From Neisseria zoodegmatis (GTDB taxonomy: Bacteria > Pseudomonadota > Gammaproteobacteria > Burkholderiales > Neisseriaceae), in the NCBI RefSeq assembly GCF_900187305.1, contig NZ_LT906434.1:682001-746000 (forward strand): DNA of 64,000 nt, written 5' to 3'. The notes below the pieces were generated by a model. The model had not been told where the DNA came from. It ran no database searches and saw only the letters and a list, made by a program, of their open reading frames with translations. A program made the position numbers and the translations under genes. Positions 17,143 to 25,435 of the stretch are shown here, piece by piece (within the stretch, counting starts at the first letter, position 1; each line of letters begins with the position of its first letter).

Positions 17143-17760
17143 TTAGCGTTTCATCTCGGCTTTCATGGCGCGGATGCTGGCTTCACGGTCGCGCACGTCG
17201 CGTTCCAAACGGGCGATTTTGGCTTGGTCGCCTTTTTTGCGGGCAACGGCCAATTGTGCCTGCGTGCGCGTGAGCGCGGTTTGCTCGGTACGGATTTCGT
17301 TTTGCAGAATCTGATAGCGCGACATCTGCTGCTGCGCGGGCGCGGTGGTAACTTTGGGTACGACGATCACCGGCGCGCGACGCGCACCTTTGCCGGATTT
17401 CTGGTTGCGCAGTTTGATTTCCATCGCCGAGTTGGCGGTGTTGGTTACGGAAGTAACCGGCGCGTTGGGGTCGATTTTAATGTCGTCGTAGGGACCGGGT
17501 TTTTCGCTCGTCCAAATTTTTTCGATTTCTCCGGCATCTTTTTTCACGGTGGGCGAGGCGGCGGACGGGGCGGGCTGTTCTTCGATATCTTCAATCACGG
17601 TGATATTGCTGCCGTCCATTTTGGAAGGGTTGCAGCTGCTGTTGATTTTCTCGGAGGAAAACACGGCTTTGCCGCCGTCTTTGCAGATGTAGGTAACGGC
17701 ATGCGCGGGCAGGGCGGCGAGGCCGAGGGTAAACAGTGCGCTGTAAACAAATGCTTTCAT
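17143..17760 (-). CDS. Periplasmic DUF4124-like protein with C-terminal coiled coil
   Basis: A 205-residue protein with a clear Sec signal peptide (MKAFVYSALFTLGLAALPAHA). Residues 22-50 (VTYICKDGGKAVFSSEKINSSC) have the Y-x-C-x-D-G-K-x-xFS pattern of DUF4124. A Pro/Ala-rich middle section follows. The last about 60 residues (QILQNEIRTEQTALTRTQAQ onward) are a strongly charged heptad-like coiled coil. No enzyme motif is visible. Similar proteins are annotated hypothetical in Neisseria; a periplasmic scaffold role is only a guess. Confidence 0.7.
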   Translation of the reverse strand: MKAFVYSALFTLGLAALPAHAVTYICKDGGKAVFSSEKINSSCNPSKMDGSNITVIEDIEEQPAPSAASPTVKKDAGEIEKIWTSEKPGPYDDIKIDPNAPVTSVTNTANSAMEIKLRNQKSGKGARRAPVIVVPKVTTAPAQQQMSRYQILQNEIRTEQTALTRTQAQLAVARKKGDQAKIARLERDVRDREASIRAMKAEMKR

Positions 17761-17840
17761 TGATGGTGTGCGGAACAGAAAATTAGGTGGGAATTATACC
17801 TATAATGTATGTAAATGTAGGTTTGAGAATGAAACGGACT

Positions 17841-18464
17841 TCACAGGCCGTCTGAAAGATACGGCTGCCACGCGGCATCGGCGGGTGCGGTGATGTCGAA
17901 GTGTTCGCCATGATAGTCGAAACTCAAGTTGAGGGCGTGGAGAAACAGACGGTCGGCAGGTGTGCCGCCGTAGAGGGTATCGCCCAAAATCGGGCTGCCG
18001 ATGCTTTTGAGGGCAACGCGGAGCTGATGCGTGCGGCCGGTATGCGGATGCAGTTCAAACAGTCTGATGCCCGGCATGGCGCTACTGCTTTTAAATTCCG
18101 TCACTGCGGTGTGTTCGTTCGAGCGTGTGAGCTTCCATGTGCCGCGCCGCGATTTTTCCATGCCGCCTTTGATCCAGCCCTGTTTTTTCAGCGGTTTGCG
18201 GTCGCTTAAGGCAATATAGGTTTTTTGCATGGTGCGTTCGGCGAACTGCTGCGCCAACACGGAAGCAGCGGTTTCATTTAAGGCCAGCAGCAACACGCCG
18301 CTGGTGGGCTTGTCCAAACGGTGTACCAGCCATACGCGCGACACACAGAGTTGGGCGGCCAGTTGTTGCGTGAGGCCGTCTGAATCTTGGTCTTGATGAA
18401 CCGATACGTCGGCCGGTTTGTTAATCGCCACAAAATCGGCATGGCGCAGCAACACGGGAAACAT
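17841..18464 (-). CDS. RluA-family RNA pseudouridine synthase
   Basis: A 207-residue short RluA-type synthase without an S4 domain. The catalytic motif HRLDKPTSG holds D51, and the C-terminal motif RTHQLRVALKSIGSPILGDTLYGG is intact. Which uridine in rRNA or tRNA it modifies cannot be told from sequence. The final residues YLSDGL and the stop are encoded by an uptake sequence overlapping the gene end. It lies 10 bases from the UPF0016 gene and is probably co-transcribed with it. Confidence 0.88.
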   Translation of the reverse strand: MFPVLLRHADFVAINKPADVSVHQDQDSDGLTQQLAAQLCVSRVWLVHRLDKPTSGVLLLALNETAASVLAQQFAERTMQKTYIALSDRKPLKKQGWIKGGMEKSRRGTWKLTRSNEHTAVTEFKSSSAMPGIRLFELHPHTGRTHQLRVALKSIGSPILGDTLYGGTPADRLFLHALNLSFDYHGEHFDITAPADAAWQPYLSDGL

Positions 18465-18474
18465 GGGCGATAAC

Positions 18475-19047
18475 CTACTTTAAAGCAATGCCGCTGCCGA
18501 GCAAGGTAAATACGCCGAGCGCGCAGAACAATACGCAGGCGCCGATGCGCACGGTTTGGGCGGGCAGGCGTTTGATTAAGGTTTCCCCTAAATAGACCAC
18601 CGGTACATTGGCCAGCAGCAGCCCGATTACACTGCCGGTGATCACCCAAAACATTTCCTGATATTTGGCGGCCATCAGCATGGTAGCGACTTGTGTTTTG
18701 TCACCGATTTCCGCGATGAAAAACAAAATTGTGGTCGCGCCGAACGCACCGTATTTGAGCCAACGGCAGTCTAAATCGTTTTGCCGGCCGGGCAGCAGCA
18801 GCCACGCGCCCACCGCAATAAAACTGAGGCTGACCGCCCATTTCAAAGCATCGGGAGAAACTGTTTGTGCCAGCCCGACGCCGATTACTGCGGAAAAAAG
18901 GTGGTTCAGCAGAGTTGCCACAAACATGCCCGCCACGATGGCGTTTTTTTGGGAAAAGCGGGTTGCGAGAAACAAAGCCAGCAGCTGCGTTTTGTCGCCG
19001 ATTTCGGTGAACGCGATGCTGAATACAGATGAAACGAAAGCTTCCAT
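18475..19047 (-). CDS. UPF0016 (GDT1/TMEM165) family cation exporter, probably Mn2+
   Basis: A 190-residue membrane protein made of two homologous three-helix halves, each with the diagnostic EIGDKT motif (15-20 and 113-118). Family members move Mn2+ or Ca2+ in exchange for protons; bacterial MneA in Vibrio exports Mn2+. The window also holds a Sit-type Mn/Fe importer, so an export counterpart is plausible. A good promoter lies about 120 bases upstream, leaving a leader of about 115 bases. Confidence 0.88.
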   Translation of the reverse strand: MEAFVSSVFSIAFTEIGDKTQLLALFLATRFSQKNAIVAGMFVATLLNHLFSAVIGVGLAQTVSPDALKWAVSLSFIAVGAWLLLPGRQNDLDCRWLKYGAFGATTILFFIAEIGDKTQVATMLMAAKYQEMFWVITGSVIGLLLANVPVVYLGETLIKRLPAQTVRIGACVLFCALGVFTLLGSGIALK

Positions 19048-19170
19048 AAATTCAATCAGATACTCAAACCGTGCGGGCTTGGTCGAAACAAGTGAAGGCG
19101 GCGGCTTCTTTCAGAGCTTGCGTAGAGCATCCGATATGCCATACGAAAGCGGGCGCGCCAAAAATTCGCG

Positions 19171-19199
19171 ATTATAGGGCGGTTCGACAGCGAATACAA
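19171..19199 (-). promoter_or_regulatory. Sigma-70 promoter for the UPF0016 gene
   Basis: On the minus strand TTGTAT (19194-19199) and a perfect TATAAT lie 17 bases apart. Initiation near 19164 would give a leader of about 115 bases to the start at 19047. Confidence 0.65.
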
Positions 19200-19266
19200 T
19201 TCGATATTTATGCAAAACAAAAGATGCGGAGCAGTGTGGTTGCTCCGCATCTTCTTTCAGATGTTT

Positions 19267-20814
19267 TCAGACGGCCTTATCATGGTTTTCATGCCGATGC
19301 TGAAACAACTTTTTCTCCGCGAAATAAACCAGCAGCAACACAGGCACACCCATCAGCGCAGTCAGCGTAAAGAAGCCCGGATAGCCGATATTATCGACCA
19401 TAGCGCCCGAGTAGCCGCCCAGCGTTTTCGGCAACAGCGTCATCAGCGAGCTGAAAATAGCATACTGAACCGCGGTGAAACGGATGTCGGTCAAGGCTGA
19501 TAAAAAGGCTACAAACACCGCGCCGGCCAAGCCCGCAGCCAGATTGTCGAAGCCCACCGCCAGATACATAAATACAACATCGTGCCCGCGGTACGCCAGC
19601 GCCACAAACATCAGGTTGGTCAGCGCGGCCAACACCGCACCGGCCATCATCATTTTCATCAACGCGAATTTTTGTGCCAAGAAGCCGCCCAAGAAGCCGC
19701 CCACGACTGCCATCAACACCCCGAAAGTTTTGACCGCTGCGGCAATTTCTTCTTTGCTGAAACCCATGTCTTGATAAAACACGTTGGAAATCACGCCCGC
19801 CACGATATCCGAAATGCGGTACACGCCGATTAAGGCCAGCAGCAGTAATGCCGATTTACCGTAGCGTTGGAAGAAGTCGGTGACGGGATGAACCCAAGTA
19901 TCGACGGCAAGCTGCTTCGGCACCAGCCCGCTTTTCACCGTGAACATGCCGACGATAAGCGCAGCGATGGTAGAAAGCACCAATCGCAATCCTTCAACAC
20001 CCAAGCTGCTGAGCGGGCCGCCGCCTTGAGGCAACACCTTGCCCAGTTGCGAAAACGCTGCCACAAAAGCCGTTACCGACAGCACAAACAGCAGCACCAA
20101 GCGCAAATTATCAGACGCGGGGCGCGAAGCCGTGTGCGAGGCAGACGACGCAGGCTCGCGTATCAGCAGCGTTGTCAGCACGCCCACGCCCATGACCGCT
20201 GCCATAATCAAATACGTTTGCTGCCAAGCCGCATAATGATAAGCCTGCTCGTGCGAACCGAGTTTGGCGGCCAGAAACAATGCACCCGCGCCCGCCACAA
20301 TCATGCCCAAGCGGTAGCCGGCGTTGTAGGTTGCCGCCGTTACCGACTGCATCGCCGTATCGTCGCCCGCTACTTCGATTCGGTAGGCATCGATCACTAC
20401 GTCTTGTGTGGCCGATGAAAAGCCGAGCAATACTGCCGCCGCCGCCATTACCGTCAATGCCGCGGGGCCGACCGGATTCACCATCGCCATCCAACAAATG
20501 GCGGCGATAATCAGCAGTTGCGCCAACAGCAGCCAGCCGCGCCGCTTGCCTAAACCGCGCGTCAGCAGCGGCAGCGGCAGCGAGTCGATCAGCGGCGCCC
20601 AAACAAACTTAAACGAATAGGCCAAAGCCGCCCAGCTGAACATGGTTACCGTGTTACGCTCCACGCCTGCTTCACGCAGCCACAGCGACAAACTGGAAAA
20701 AATCAGCAATAAAGGCATACCGGCGGAAAAGCCGAGAAAAAACATCGTGATCGCACGACGGTCGATATAGGCGCCGGCCGCGGCCAGCCAGCTTTTGGAT
20801 GAAGTCTGCGTCAT
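19267..20814 (-). CDS. ampG: AmpG-type muropeptide permease
   Basis: An MFS transporter of about 515 residues starting at ATG 20814 (MTQTSSKSWL); a longer frame to 20871 is possible but less likely. ITMFFLGFSAGMPLLLIFSSLSLWLREAGV is the AmpG first-helix signature, with LPLLTRGLGKRRGWLL as the MFS loop 2-3 motif. About 14 hydrophobic segments are seen. AmpG imports anhydro-muropeptides from cell-wall turnover for recycling; in gonococcus its efficiency influences release of cytotoxic peptidoglycan fragments. The last codons and the stop (GCC GTC TGA) are supplied by an uptake sequence. Confidence 0.9.
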   Translation of the reverse strand: MTQTSSKSWLAAAGAYIDRRAITMFFLGFSAGMPLLLIFSSLSLWLREAGVERNTVTMFSWAALAYSFKFVWAPLIDSLPLPLLTRGLGKRRGWLLLAQLLIIAAICWMAMVNPVGPAALTVMAAAAVLLGFSSATQDVVIDAYRIEVAGDDTAMQSVTAATYNAGYRLGMIVAGAGALFLAAKLGSHEQAYHYAAWQQTYLIMAAVMGVGVLTTLLIREPASSASHTASRPASDNLRLVLLFVLSVTAFVAAFSQLGKVLPQGGGPLSSLGVEGLRLVLSTIAALIVGMFTVKSGLVPKQLAVDTWVHPVTDFFQRYGKSALLLLALIGVYRISDIVAGVISNVFYQDMGFSKEEIAAAVKTFGVLMAVVGGFLGGFLAQKFALMKMMMAGAVLAALTNLMFVALAYRGHDVVFMYLAVGFDNLAAGLAGAVFVAFLSALTDIRFTAVQYAIFSSLMTLLPKTLGGYSGAMVDNIGYPGFFTLTALMGVPVLLLVYFAEKKLFQHRHENHDKAV

Positions 20815-21159
20815 AGATACCTTAAAACCGCATGACGGCGGTTTGGGAAAAATAAAAACGTATTGTAGCAATAAGGCTTGAGGCCGTCTGAAAATGTTGG
20901 AAAGCTTAGAGCAAATGTTTATGGCTTTTGAACGGTTCAGACGGCCTCAAAAGCTTTGCGCTTGATGATGGGCGTTGCATAATATTGGCGGCTGGATTGC
21001 ACAAAGCATTGTTTGTCTTTGGCTTGGATATGCTCATAAAGGAAACCGCACCTTATTGCAAGATAAGGTGCAGTTTCTATTTTCAGACGGCCTCAAAGAG
21101 TGGAAAGCTTATCTATCAATGGTAGGCAATCAACAAGCTGTTATCGCTTAATACAGCTC
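20815..21159. other. Intergenic region between mlaA and ampG
   Basis: It holds an inverted uptake-sequence pair (20881-20947) that can terminate the mla operon, another single uptake sequence at about 21082-21093, and nothing gene-like. Confidence 0.6.
20881..20947 (-). terminator. Inverted uptake-sequence pair downstream of mlaA
   Basis: AGGCCGTCTGAAAA and TTCAGACGGCCT separated by about 40 bases; a candidate end point for the mla operon transcript. Confidence 0.5.
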
Positions 21160-22041
21160 TTAATAATAAGAAGCACCGAATATGCTGCTTTCCGGCTCCC
21201 ACAAAGTCAGTATTTCCGTGTGTTCTTCGGGAACATCCAAGCTGCTGCGGGGCATGTCGGTAACGGCTGCTTCGGGTTCTGCGGGTACATATTCCTGCGT
21301 TTCGGGTGCGCCTGATTCTTCGCCGACCAGCTCGTCGATATCGATGTCGTCATCGCTGCCTTGCGGCAAGCGTGCGCCGGTTTGCTTGGCGCGCATTCTC
21401 ATGAAGATGTCGCGGGTATAGGCGTATTTGTCGATTGCGGCATCTTGCAGGCTGTCGGTCAGGTCGAGATAGCGGTCGCGGGTGTCGATGCCGCCGACGA
21501 CTGTAGAGCCGATGCGCCCAGCAGTAGTTTCAAAAATGGCATTTTTCACCGGATACGCGTAAGTGATGGTGGAGCCTATGCTGTCGCGCAGAGTGGAAGG
21601 GCCGGTAAGCGGGTAAACGAAATAATTGCTGTTTTTCCAGCCCCACGAGGCAAAAGTGTCGCCCAAATTGTTTTTGTTGTTGGGAATGCCGCCGGCGTCG
21701 GCAACATTGATCAGGCCGCCCAAGCCGAAAGTGGTGTTGACGCCGACGCGCACCAAATCTTCGCTGGCGCGTTTGATGTCGAGCCGCAATAGGTTGCTGC
21801 CCATGCTGACGACGTCGCGCAGATTATCGAAAAAGTTGGTTACGCCTTGACGCACCGGGCGCGGCGTAACGGCGCGGTAGCCGCGGGTAATCGGCGTCAT
21901 TACATATTTGTCGGCCGTGTCGTTGATTTTGAACATCACGCGGTTGTACGGCTCATAGGGATCGGCAGGATTGCGTTCGGCCCATACAGGCTGTGCAACG
22001 GCCAAGACCGCGACTGCCAAACACAGGTTTTTTTTACTCAT
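21160..22041 (-). CDS. mlaA: Outer-membrane phospholipid-asymmetry protein MlaA (VacJ)
   Basis: A 293-residue MlaA homologue that removes phospholipids from the outer leaflet of the outer membrane. The start at 22041 overlaps the mlaB stop (ATGA). The core is recognisable: NPADPYEPYNRVMFKIND, VTNFFDNLRDV and FGLGGLINVADAGGIP. The signal sequence ends PVWA at about 21 and looks like a signal-peptidase I site. No lipobox cysteine is present, whereas E. coli MlaA is a lipoprotein (LVGC). The acidic C-terminal tail (about 215-293) is longer than in E. coli. Encoding it at the end of the transporter operon differs from E. coli, where it is unlinked. Confidence 0.93.
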   Translation of the reverse strand: MSKKNLCLAVAVLAVAQPVWAERNPADPYEPYNRVMFKINDTADKYVMTPITRGYRAVTPRPVRQGVTNFFDNLRDVVSMGSNLLRLDIKRASEDLVRVGVNTTFGLGGLINVADAGGIPNNKNNLGDTFASWGWKNSNYFVYPLTGPSTLRDSIGSTITYAYPVKNAIFETTAGRIGSTVVGGIDTRDRYLDLTDSLQDAAIDKYAYTRDIFMRMRAKQTGARLPQGSDDDIDIDELVGEESGAPETQEYVPAEPEAAVTDMPRSSLDVPEEHTEILTLWEPESSIFGASYY

Positions 22042-22316
22042 GGTGCGACCCATTCTTTGATTTCATATAGCTCGGCCAATGCTGCGACCGAATCGGGCAG
22101 GCCGCGCAAGGCAACGGACGAGGGTTTCAAACGCAATGCCGTCAGCAGCAGCGACACGCAAGACGAATCGGCACGGCTCACTTCCGACAAATCGACGGTA
22201 TGCGTTTCGTTCAGACGGCATTGCTGTTCGAAGCGGGCGTAATTGGCAGGCGTAATCGTTTTCACGGTTACTTCGCCTTTCACATACAGCACACCATCGC
22301 GTACTTCGGATTGCAT
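22038..22316 (-). CDS. mlaB: STAS-domain protein MlaB of the Mla transporter
   Basis: A 92-residue stand-alone STAS domain. VDLSEVSRADSSCVSLLLTAL (about 39-59) matches the STAS loop with the conserved Asp-Ser. MlaB binds MlaF and is needed for assembly and activity of the MlaFEDB complex. It lies 3 bases after mlaC and overlaps mlaA by 4 bases. Confidence 0.88.
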   Translation of the reverse strand: MQSEVRDGVLYVKGEVTVKTITPANYARFEQQCRLNETHTVDLSEVSRADSSCVSLLLTALRLKPSSVALRGLPDSVAALAELYEIKEWVAP

Positions 22317-22319
22317 GGT

Positions 22320-22919
22320 TTATTGACCGCCGTTTTTAGACTTCAGCTCGGCGATCAGGCCGTCGATGCCTTTGCTCTTGATGGTTTCGCCGAATTGGTT
22401 GCGGTAAACGGTAACCAAGCTCGCGCCTTCGATAGCGACGTTATAAGCGCGGTATTTGCTGCCGTTTTGGTAAGTGGTGAAGTCCATATTGACGGTTTTG
22501 CCGCCCGGAGGGGTGACTTCTGCGCGGACAACGATTTCTTTGCCGCTGCGGTTTACCACTGGATTGTCTTTAACCACGACTTTGGCGTTTTTGAATTTCA
22601 GCATGGTGCCGGAGTAAGTACGGATCAGCAGGGTTTGGAATTCTTTCGACAAAGCCTGTTTTTGCGTTGCCGTCGCTTCGCGCCAAGGGTTGCCGACGGC
22701 CAGTGCGGTCATGCGTTGGAAATCGAAATAGGGCAGGGCATAGTTTTCGGCCTGACGGCGCACGGCGGCATCGTTTCCGCCGTTGGCGTTTTTAAGGATG
22801 CTCAATACTTGGGTGGCGTTGTTACGCACTTGGTTAACTGCGTCGGCCGGGGCTGCAACGGCCAAGTTGATGCTCAAAACGGCCATGCCCAAGGCTGTGA
22901 ATAAAGATGATTTTTTCAT
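22320..22919 (-). CDS. mlaC: Periplasmic phospholipid shuttle MlaC
   Basis: A 199-residue protein with a Sec signal peptide (MKKSSLFTALGMAVLSINLA...). It has the MlaC/Ttg2 fold sequence YFDFQRMTALAVGNPWREAT and QKQALSKEFQTLLIRTYSGT. It ferries phospholipid between MlaA in the outer membrane and the MlaFEDB complex in the inner membrane. Confidence 0.93.
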   Translation of the reverse strand: MKKSSLFTALGMAVLSINLAVAAPADAVNQVRNNATQVLSILKNANGGNDAAVRRQAENYALPYFDFQRMTALAVGNPWREATATQKQALSKEFQTLLIRTYSGTMLKFKNAKVVVKDNPVVNRSGKEIVVRAEVTPPGGKTVNMDFTTYQNGSKYRAYNVAIEGASLVTVYRNQFGETIKSKGIDGLIAELKSKNGGQ

Positions 22920-22953
22920 GGATTCTTTTCTTTCTGTTTAAATATAAAACGGA

Positions 22954-23463
22954 TTATTCGGCCGCTGTGTTCGCGGCTTCCGAGGCGCTTGAACCGCCTG
23001 AGTTTTTCTCGGCAAAATTGGTCATGAATTTACCGATCAGGTTTTCCAGCACCATAGCCGAGCCGGTAATGGTAATGGTGTCGCCTGCCGCCAAATTCTC
23101 TTCATCGCCGCCTTGCTGCAAACCGATATATTGTTCGCCCAGCAGGCCGGAGGTGAGAATCTGCGCCGATACGTCGCTGCTGAATTGGTATTGTGTGTTC
23201 AAATTCAAGCTGACTTTTGCCTGATAGGTTTTCGGATCCAGCCGGATGCCGCCAACGCGACCGACCAAGACGCCGGATGCTTTCACCGGTGCGTTGACTT
23301 TCAAGCCGCCAATGTCGGTGAAATCGGCGTAAACCGTATAAGTCTGCCCCGAGCCGCCGCCCAGCGCCGCGCCGCCTGCCACGCGAAACGCGAGGAAACC
23401 GACGGCGATGACGCCCAGTAAGACAAATAAACCTACCCAAAATTCCAAAACATTCTTTTTCAT
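22954..23463 (-). CDS. mlaD: MCE-domain protein MlaD
   Basis: A 169-residue protein with an N-terminal membrane anchor (EFWVGLFVLLGVIAVGFLAF) and one MCE domain containing FTDIGGLKVNAPVKASGVLVG. MlaD forms a hexameric periplasmic ring on MlaE through which lipid passes. The C-terminal Ser/Ala/Glu-rich tail is low complexity. Confidence 0.94.
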   Translation of the reverse strand: MKKNVLEFWVGLFVLLGVIAVGFLAFRVAGGAALGGGSGQTYTVYADFTDIGGLKVNAPVKASGVLVGRVGGIRLDPKTYQAKVSLNLNTQYQFSSDVSAQILTSGLLGEQYIGLQQGGDEENLAAGDTITITGSAMVLENLIGKFMTNFAEKNSGGSSASEAANTAAE

Positions 23464-23481
23464 CGTATTACTCGTTGTGTG

Positions 23482-24261
23482 TTATTCGGTAAACATCAAT
23501 GCGGTCAGGATAAAATCGACCGCGAGCACGGTCAGCGCGGAAGACACGACGGTGCGCGTGCTGGCGCGCAAAATGCCTTCCGACGTCGGCACGCAATGGA
23601 AGCCTTGATGCACGGCAATCAGGGTAACGGCCACGCCGAAGACGCAGGATTTGATCAAGCCGTTGATGACATCGTATTGCAGCGAAATATTGCTCTGCAT
23701 TTGCGACCAGAAAATGCCGCTGTCCAAGCCCAGATATTGCACGCCGATCAGATACGCGCCGTAAATGCCGGCCACATTGAAAATCGAAGCCAGTAAAGGC
23801 ATCGACAACACGCCTGCCCAAAAGCGCGGTACGATCACGCGGGCAACGGGGTTCACAGCCATCACGTTCATGGCTTCCAGCTGCTCGGTGGTTTTCATCA
23901 GGCCGATTTCACTGGTCATCGCGCCGCCTGCGCTGCTGGCAAAGAGAATGGCCGCCAACACAGGCCCCAACTCGCGCAGCAGGCTGGCAGCCACCATAAA
24001 GCCGAGCACGTCGGCAGATTTGAATTTGGAAAGTTGCGTATAGCCCTGCAAGCCCAGCACCATGCCGACAAACAAGCCCGATACGGCGATAATCAGCACC
24101 GACAGCACGCCGGCAAAATACATTTGCCGCACGCTGAGGCGGAAGCGGCTTAAAGCTGTGCCCGATTTGGCAAGTATCTGTATCAGAAACAGACACACGC
24201 TGCCGAGCGCGCGGATGAAGTGAAGGGTATTTCGCCCTATGGTTTGGATAAAATTCATCAT
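23482..24261 (-). CDS. mlaE: Permease MlaE of the phospholipid transporter
   Basis: A 259-residue MlaE/YrbE permease with about five hydrophobic segments. ELGPVLAAILFASSAGGAMTSEIGLMKTTEQLEA is the family signature, and NVMAVNPVARVIVPRFWAG follows. It lies 18 bases before mlaD. An uptake-sequence hairpin sits between it and mlaF. Confidence 0.94.
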   Translation of the reverse strand: MMNFIQTIGRNTLHFIRALGSVCLFLIQILAKSGTALSRFRLSVRQMYFAGVLSVLIIAVSGLFVGMVLGLQGYTQLSKFKSADVLGFMVAASLLRELGPVLAAILFASSAGGAMTSEIGLMKTTEQLEAMNVMAVNPVARVIVPRFWAGVLSMPLLASIFNVAGIYGAYLIGVQYLGLDSGIFWSQMQSNISLQYDVINGLIKSCVFGVAVTLIAVHQGFHCVPTSEGILRASTRTVVSSALTVLAVDFILTALMFTE

Positions 24262-24276
24262 TTCTTTACATTAATC

Positions 24277-24314
24277 TTTTCAGACGGCCTCTGCTGCAAC
24301 AGGCCGTCTGAAAA
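24277..24314 (-). terminator. Uptake-sequence hairpin inside the mla operon
   Basis: A 14-base perfect inverted pair (TTTTCAGACGGCCT / AGGCCGTCTGAAAA) with a 10-base loop lies two bases after the mlaF stop and before mlaE. It could attenuate transcription between the ATPase and the rest of the operon. Confidence 0.65.
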
Positions 24315-24315
24315 C

Positions 24316-25122
24316 TTATTGCGCCTCCAGAAAATCTTGGCGCAAATCGGTTTGTGCCGGATAGCGGAACGGCACCGGCCCGTTGGGTAGTCCGCCGATA
24401 AATTGCTGTACCCAAGGCGAATCGAGTCTGCGCATTTCTTCCGGGCTGCCGGAAAACACTATCTCGCCGTGCGCCAGAAAAATCACTTGGTTCACAATGG
24501 CCAACGACTGCTCGATGTCGTGCGTTACCATCACGCTGGTGGAGCGCAACGCTTTGTTGGCGCGGCTGATCAAGTGGGCAATCACGCCCAGCGAAATCGG
24601 GTCCAGGCCGGTAAACGGCTCGTCGTAAATCATGATTTCGGGGTCGAGTGCGATGGTTCTGGCTAAGGCTACGCGCCGTGCCATGCCGCCGGAAAGTTCA
24701 GACGGCATCAGCTTTTCAATGCCCCGCAGGCCGACGGCGTTCAGCTTCAAAATCACCAAATCGCGGATAACGGCTTCGGGCAGCTTGGTCAGCTCGCGCA
24801 TGGGGAAGGCGACGTTGTCAAACACCGATAAGTCGGTAAACAGCGCGCCGTGCTGAAACAAAACGCCCATGCGGCGGCGGTGTTCGTATAATTCCGAAGC
24901 GCTCAGTTTGGCCAAGTCGCGCCCTTCCACCAGCACTTGGCCTTGCTGCGGATGGATTTGGCCGGTAATCAGGCGCATCAGCGTGGTTTTGCCGCTGCCC
25001 GAACCGCCCATCACGGCTGCAAAATTACCTTGTCGGATGGTGAAGTTGATGTTTTGAAGAATCGGGCGGTCGCCGTAGGCAAACGCCACGTTTTTCATTT
25101 CAATGAAGGGGCTGGTGGTCAT
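24316..25122 (-). CDS. mlaF: ATPase MlaF of the phospholipid transporter
   Basis: A 268-residue ABC ATPase. Walker A GGSGSGKTT is at about 35-43, signature LSGGMARRVALAR (the variant LSGGM typical of MlaF) near 142, and Walker B IMIYDEPFTGLD near 162. It starts the mlaFEDCBA operon. It drives phospholipid movement with MlaE, MlaD and MlaB; direction in vivo is mainly retrograde. Confidence 0.94.
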   Translation of the reverse strand: MTTSPFIEMKNVAFAYGDRPILQNINFTIRQGNFAAVMGGSGSGKTTLMRLITGQIHPQQGQVLVEGRDLAKLSASELYEHRRRMGVLFQHGALFTDLSVFDNVAFPMRELTKLPEAVIRDLVILKLNAVGLRGIEKLMPSELSGGMARRVALARTIALDPEIMIYDEPFTGLDPISLGVIAHLISRANKALRSTSVMVTHDIEQSLAIVNQVIFLAHGEIVFSGSPEEMRRLDSPWVQQFIGGLPNGPVPFRYPAQTDLRQDFLEAQ

Positions 25123-25435
25123 GCGCGTGAAATGTGTTGAAAGGTTTGCATTTTAATAACTTAAGGTAGGCATGGGCAATTTTTCAGACGGTCTTTTCAT
25201 GCAAAAATACACTACTGTATGTAAATTACTGAAATCATTCCGCTTATCATAAAATAAAAATAAGGCAAAAAATACAACAAGCTAAATCAAGTAATGATGA
25301 ACGGCATTGTAGTGTTTTAAACGGTATTCGGGCTGAAAAACGGGTGATTCCGATTGCAGCAAGCTCTTTTATGGATGCGCTTGAGTTGGACAATGCGGCT
25401 GTTCCCGATGCTTGATACGGGCGCAGCCGCAAATG
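25123..25435. other. Intergenic region between mlaF and the sensor kinase gene
   Basis: About 310 bases, AT-rich around 25200-25320, holding the presumptive mla promoter and one imperfect uptake sequence. No gene is supported. Confidence 0.45.

Noticed and set aside
19048..19164. Possible manganese (yybP-ykoY) riboswitch in the leader of the UPF0016 gene
   Set aside because: Leader length and the downstream gene fit, but the conserved GGGGAGUAG segment is not present. A covariance-model search would settle it.
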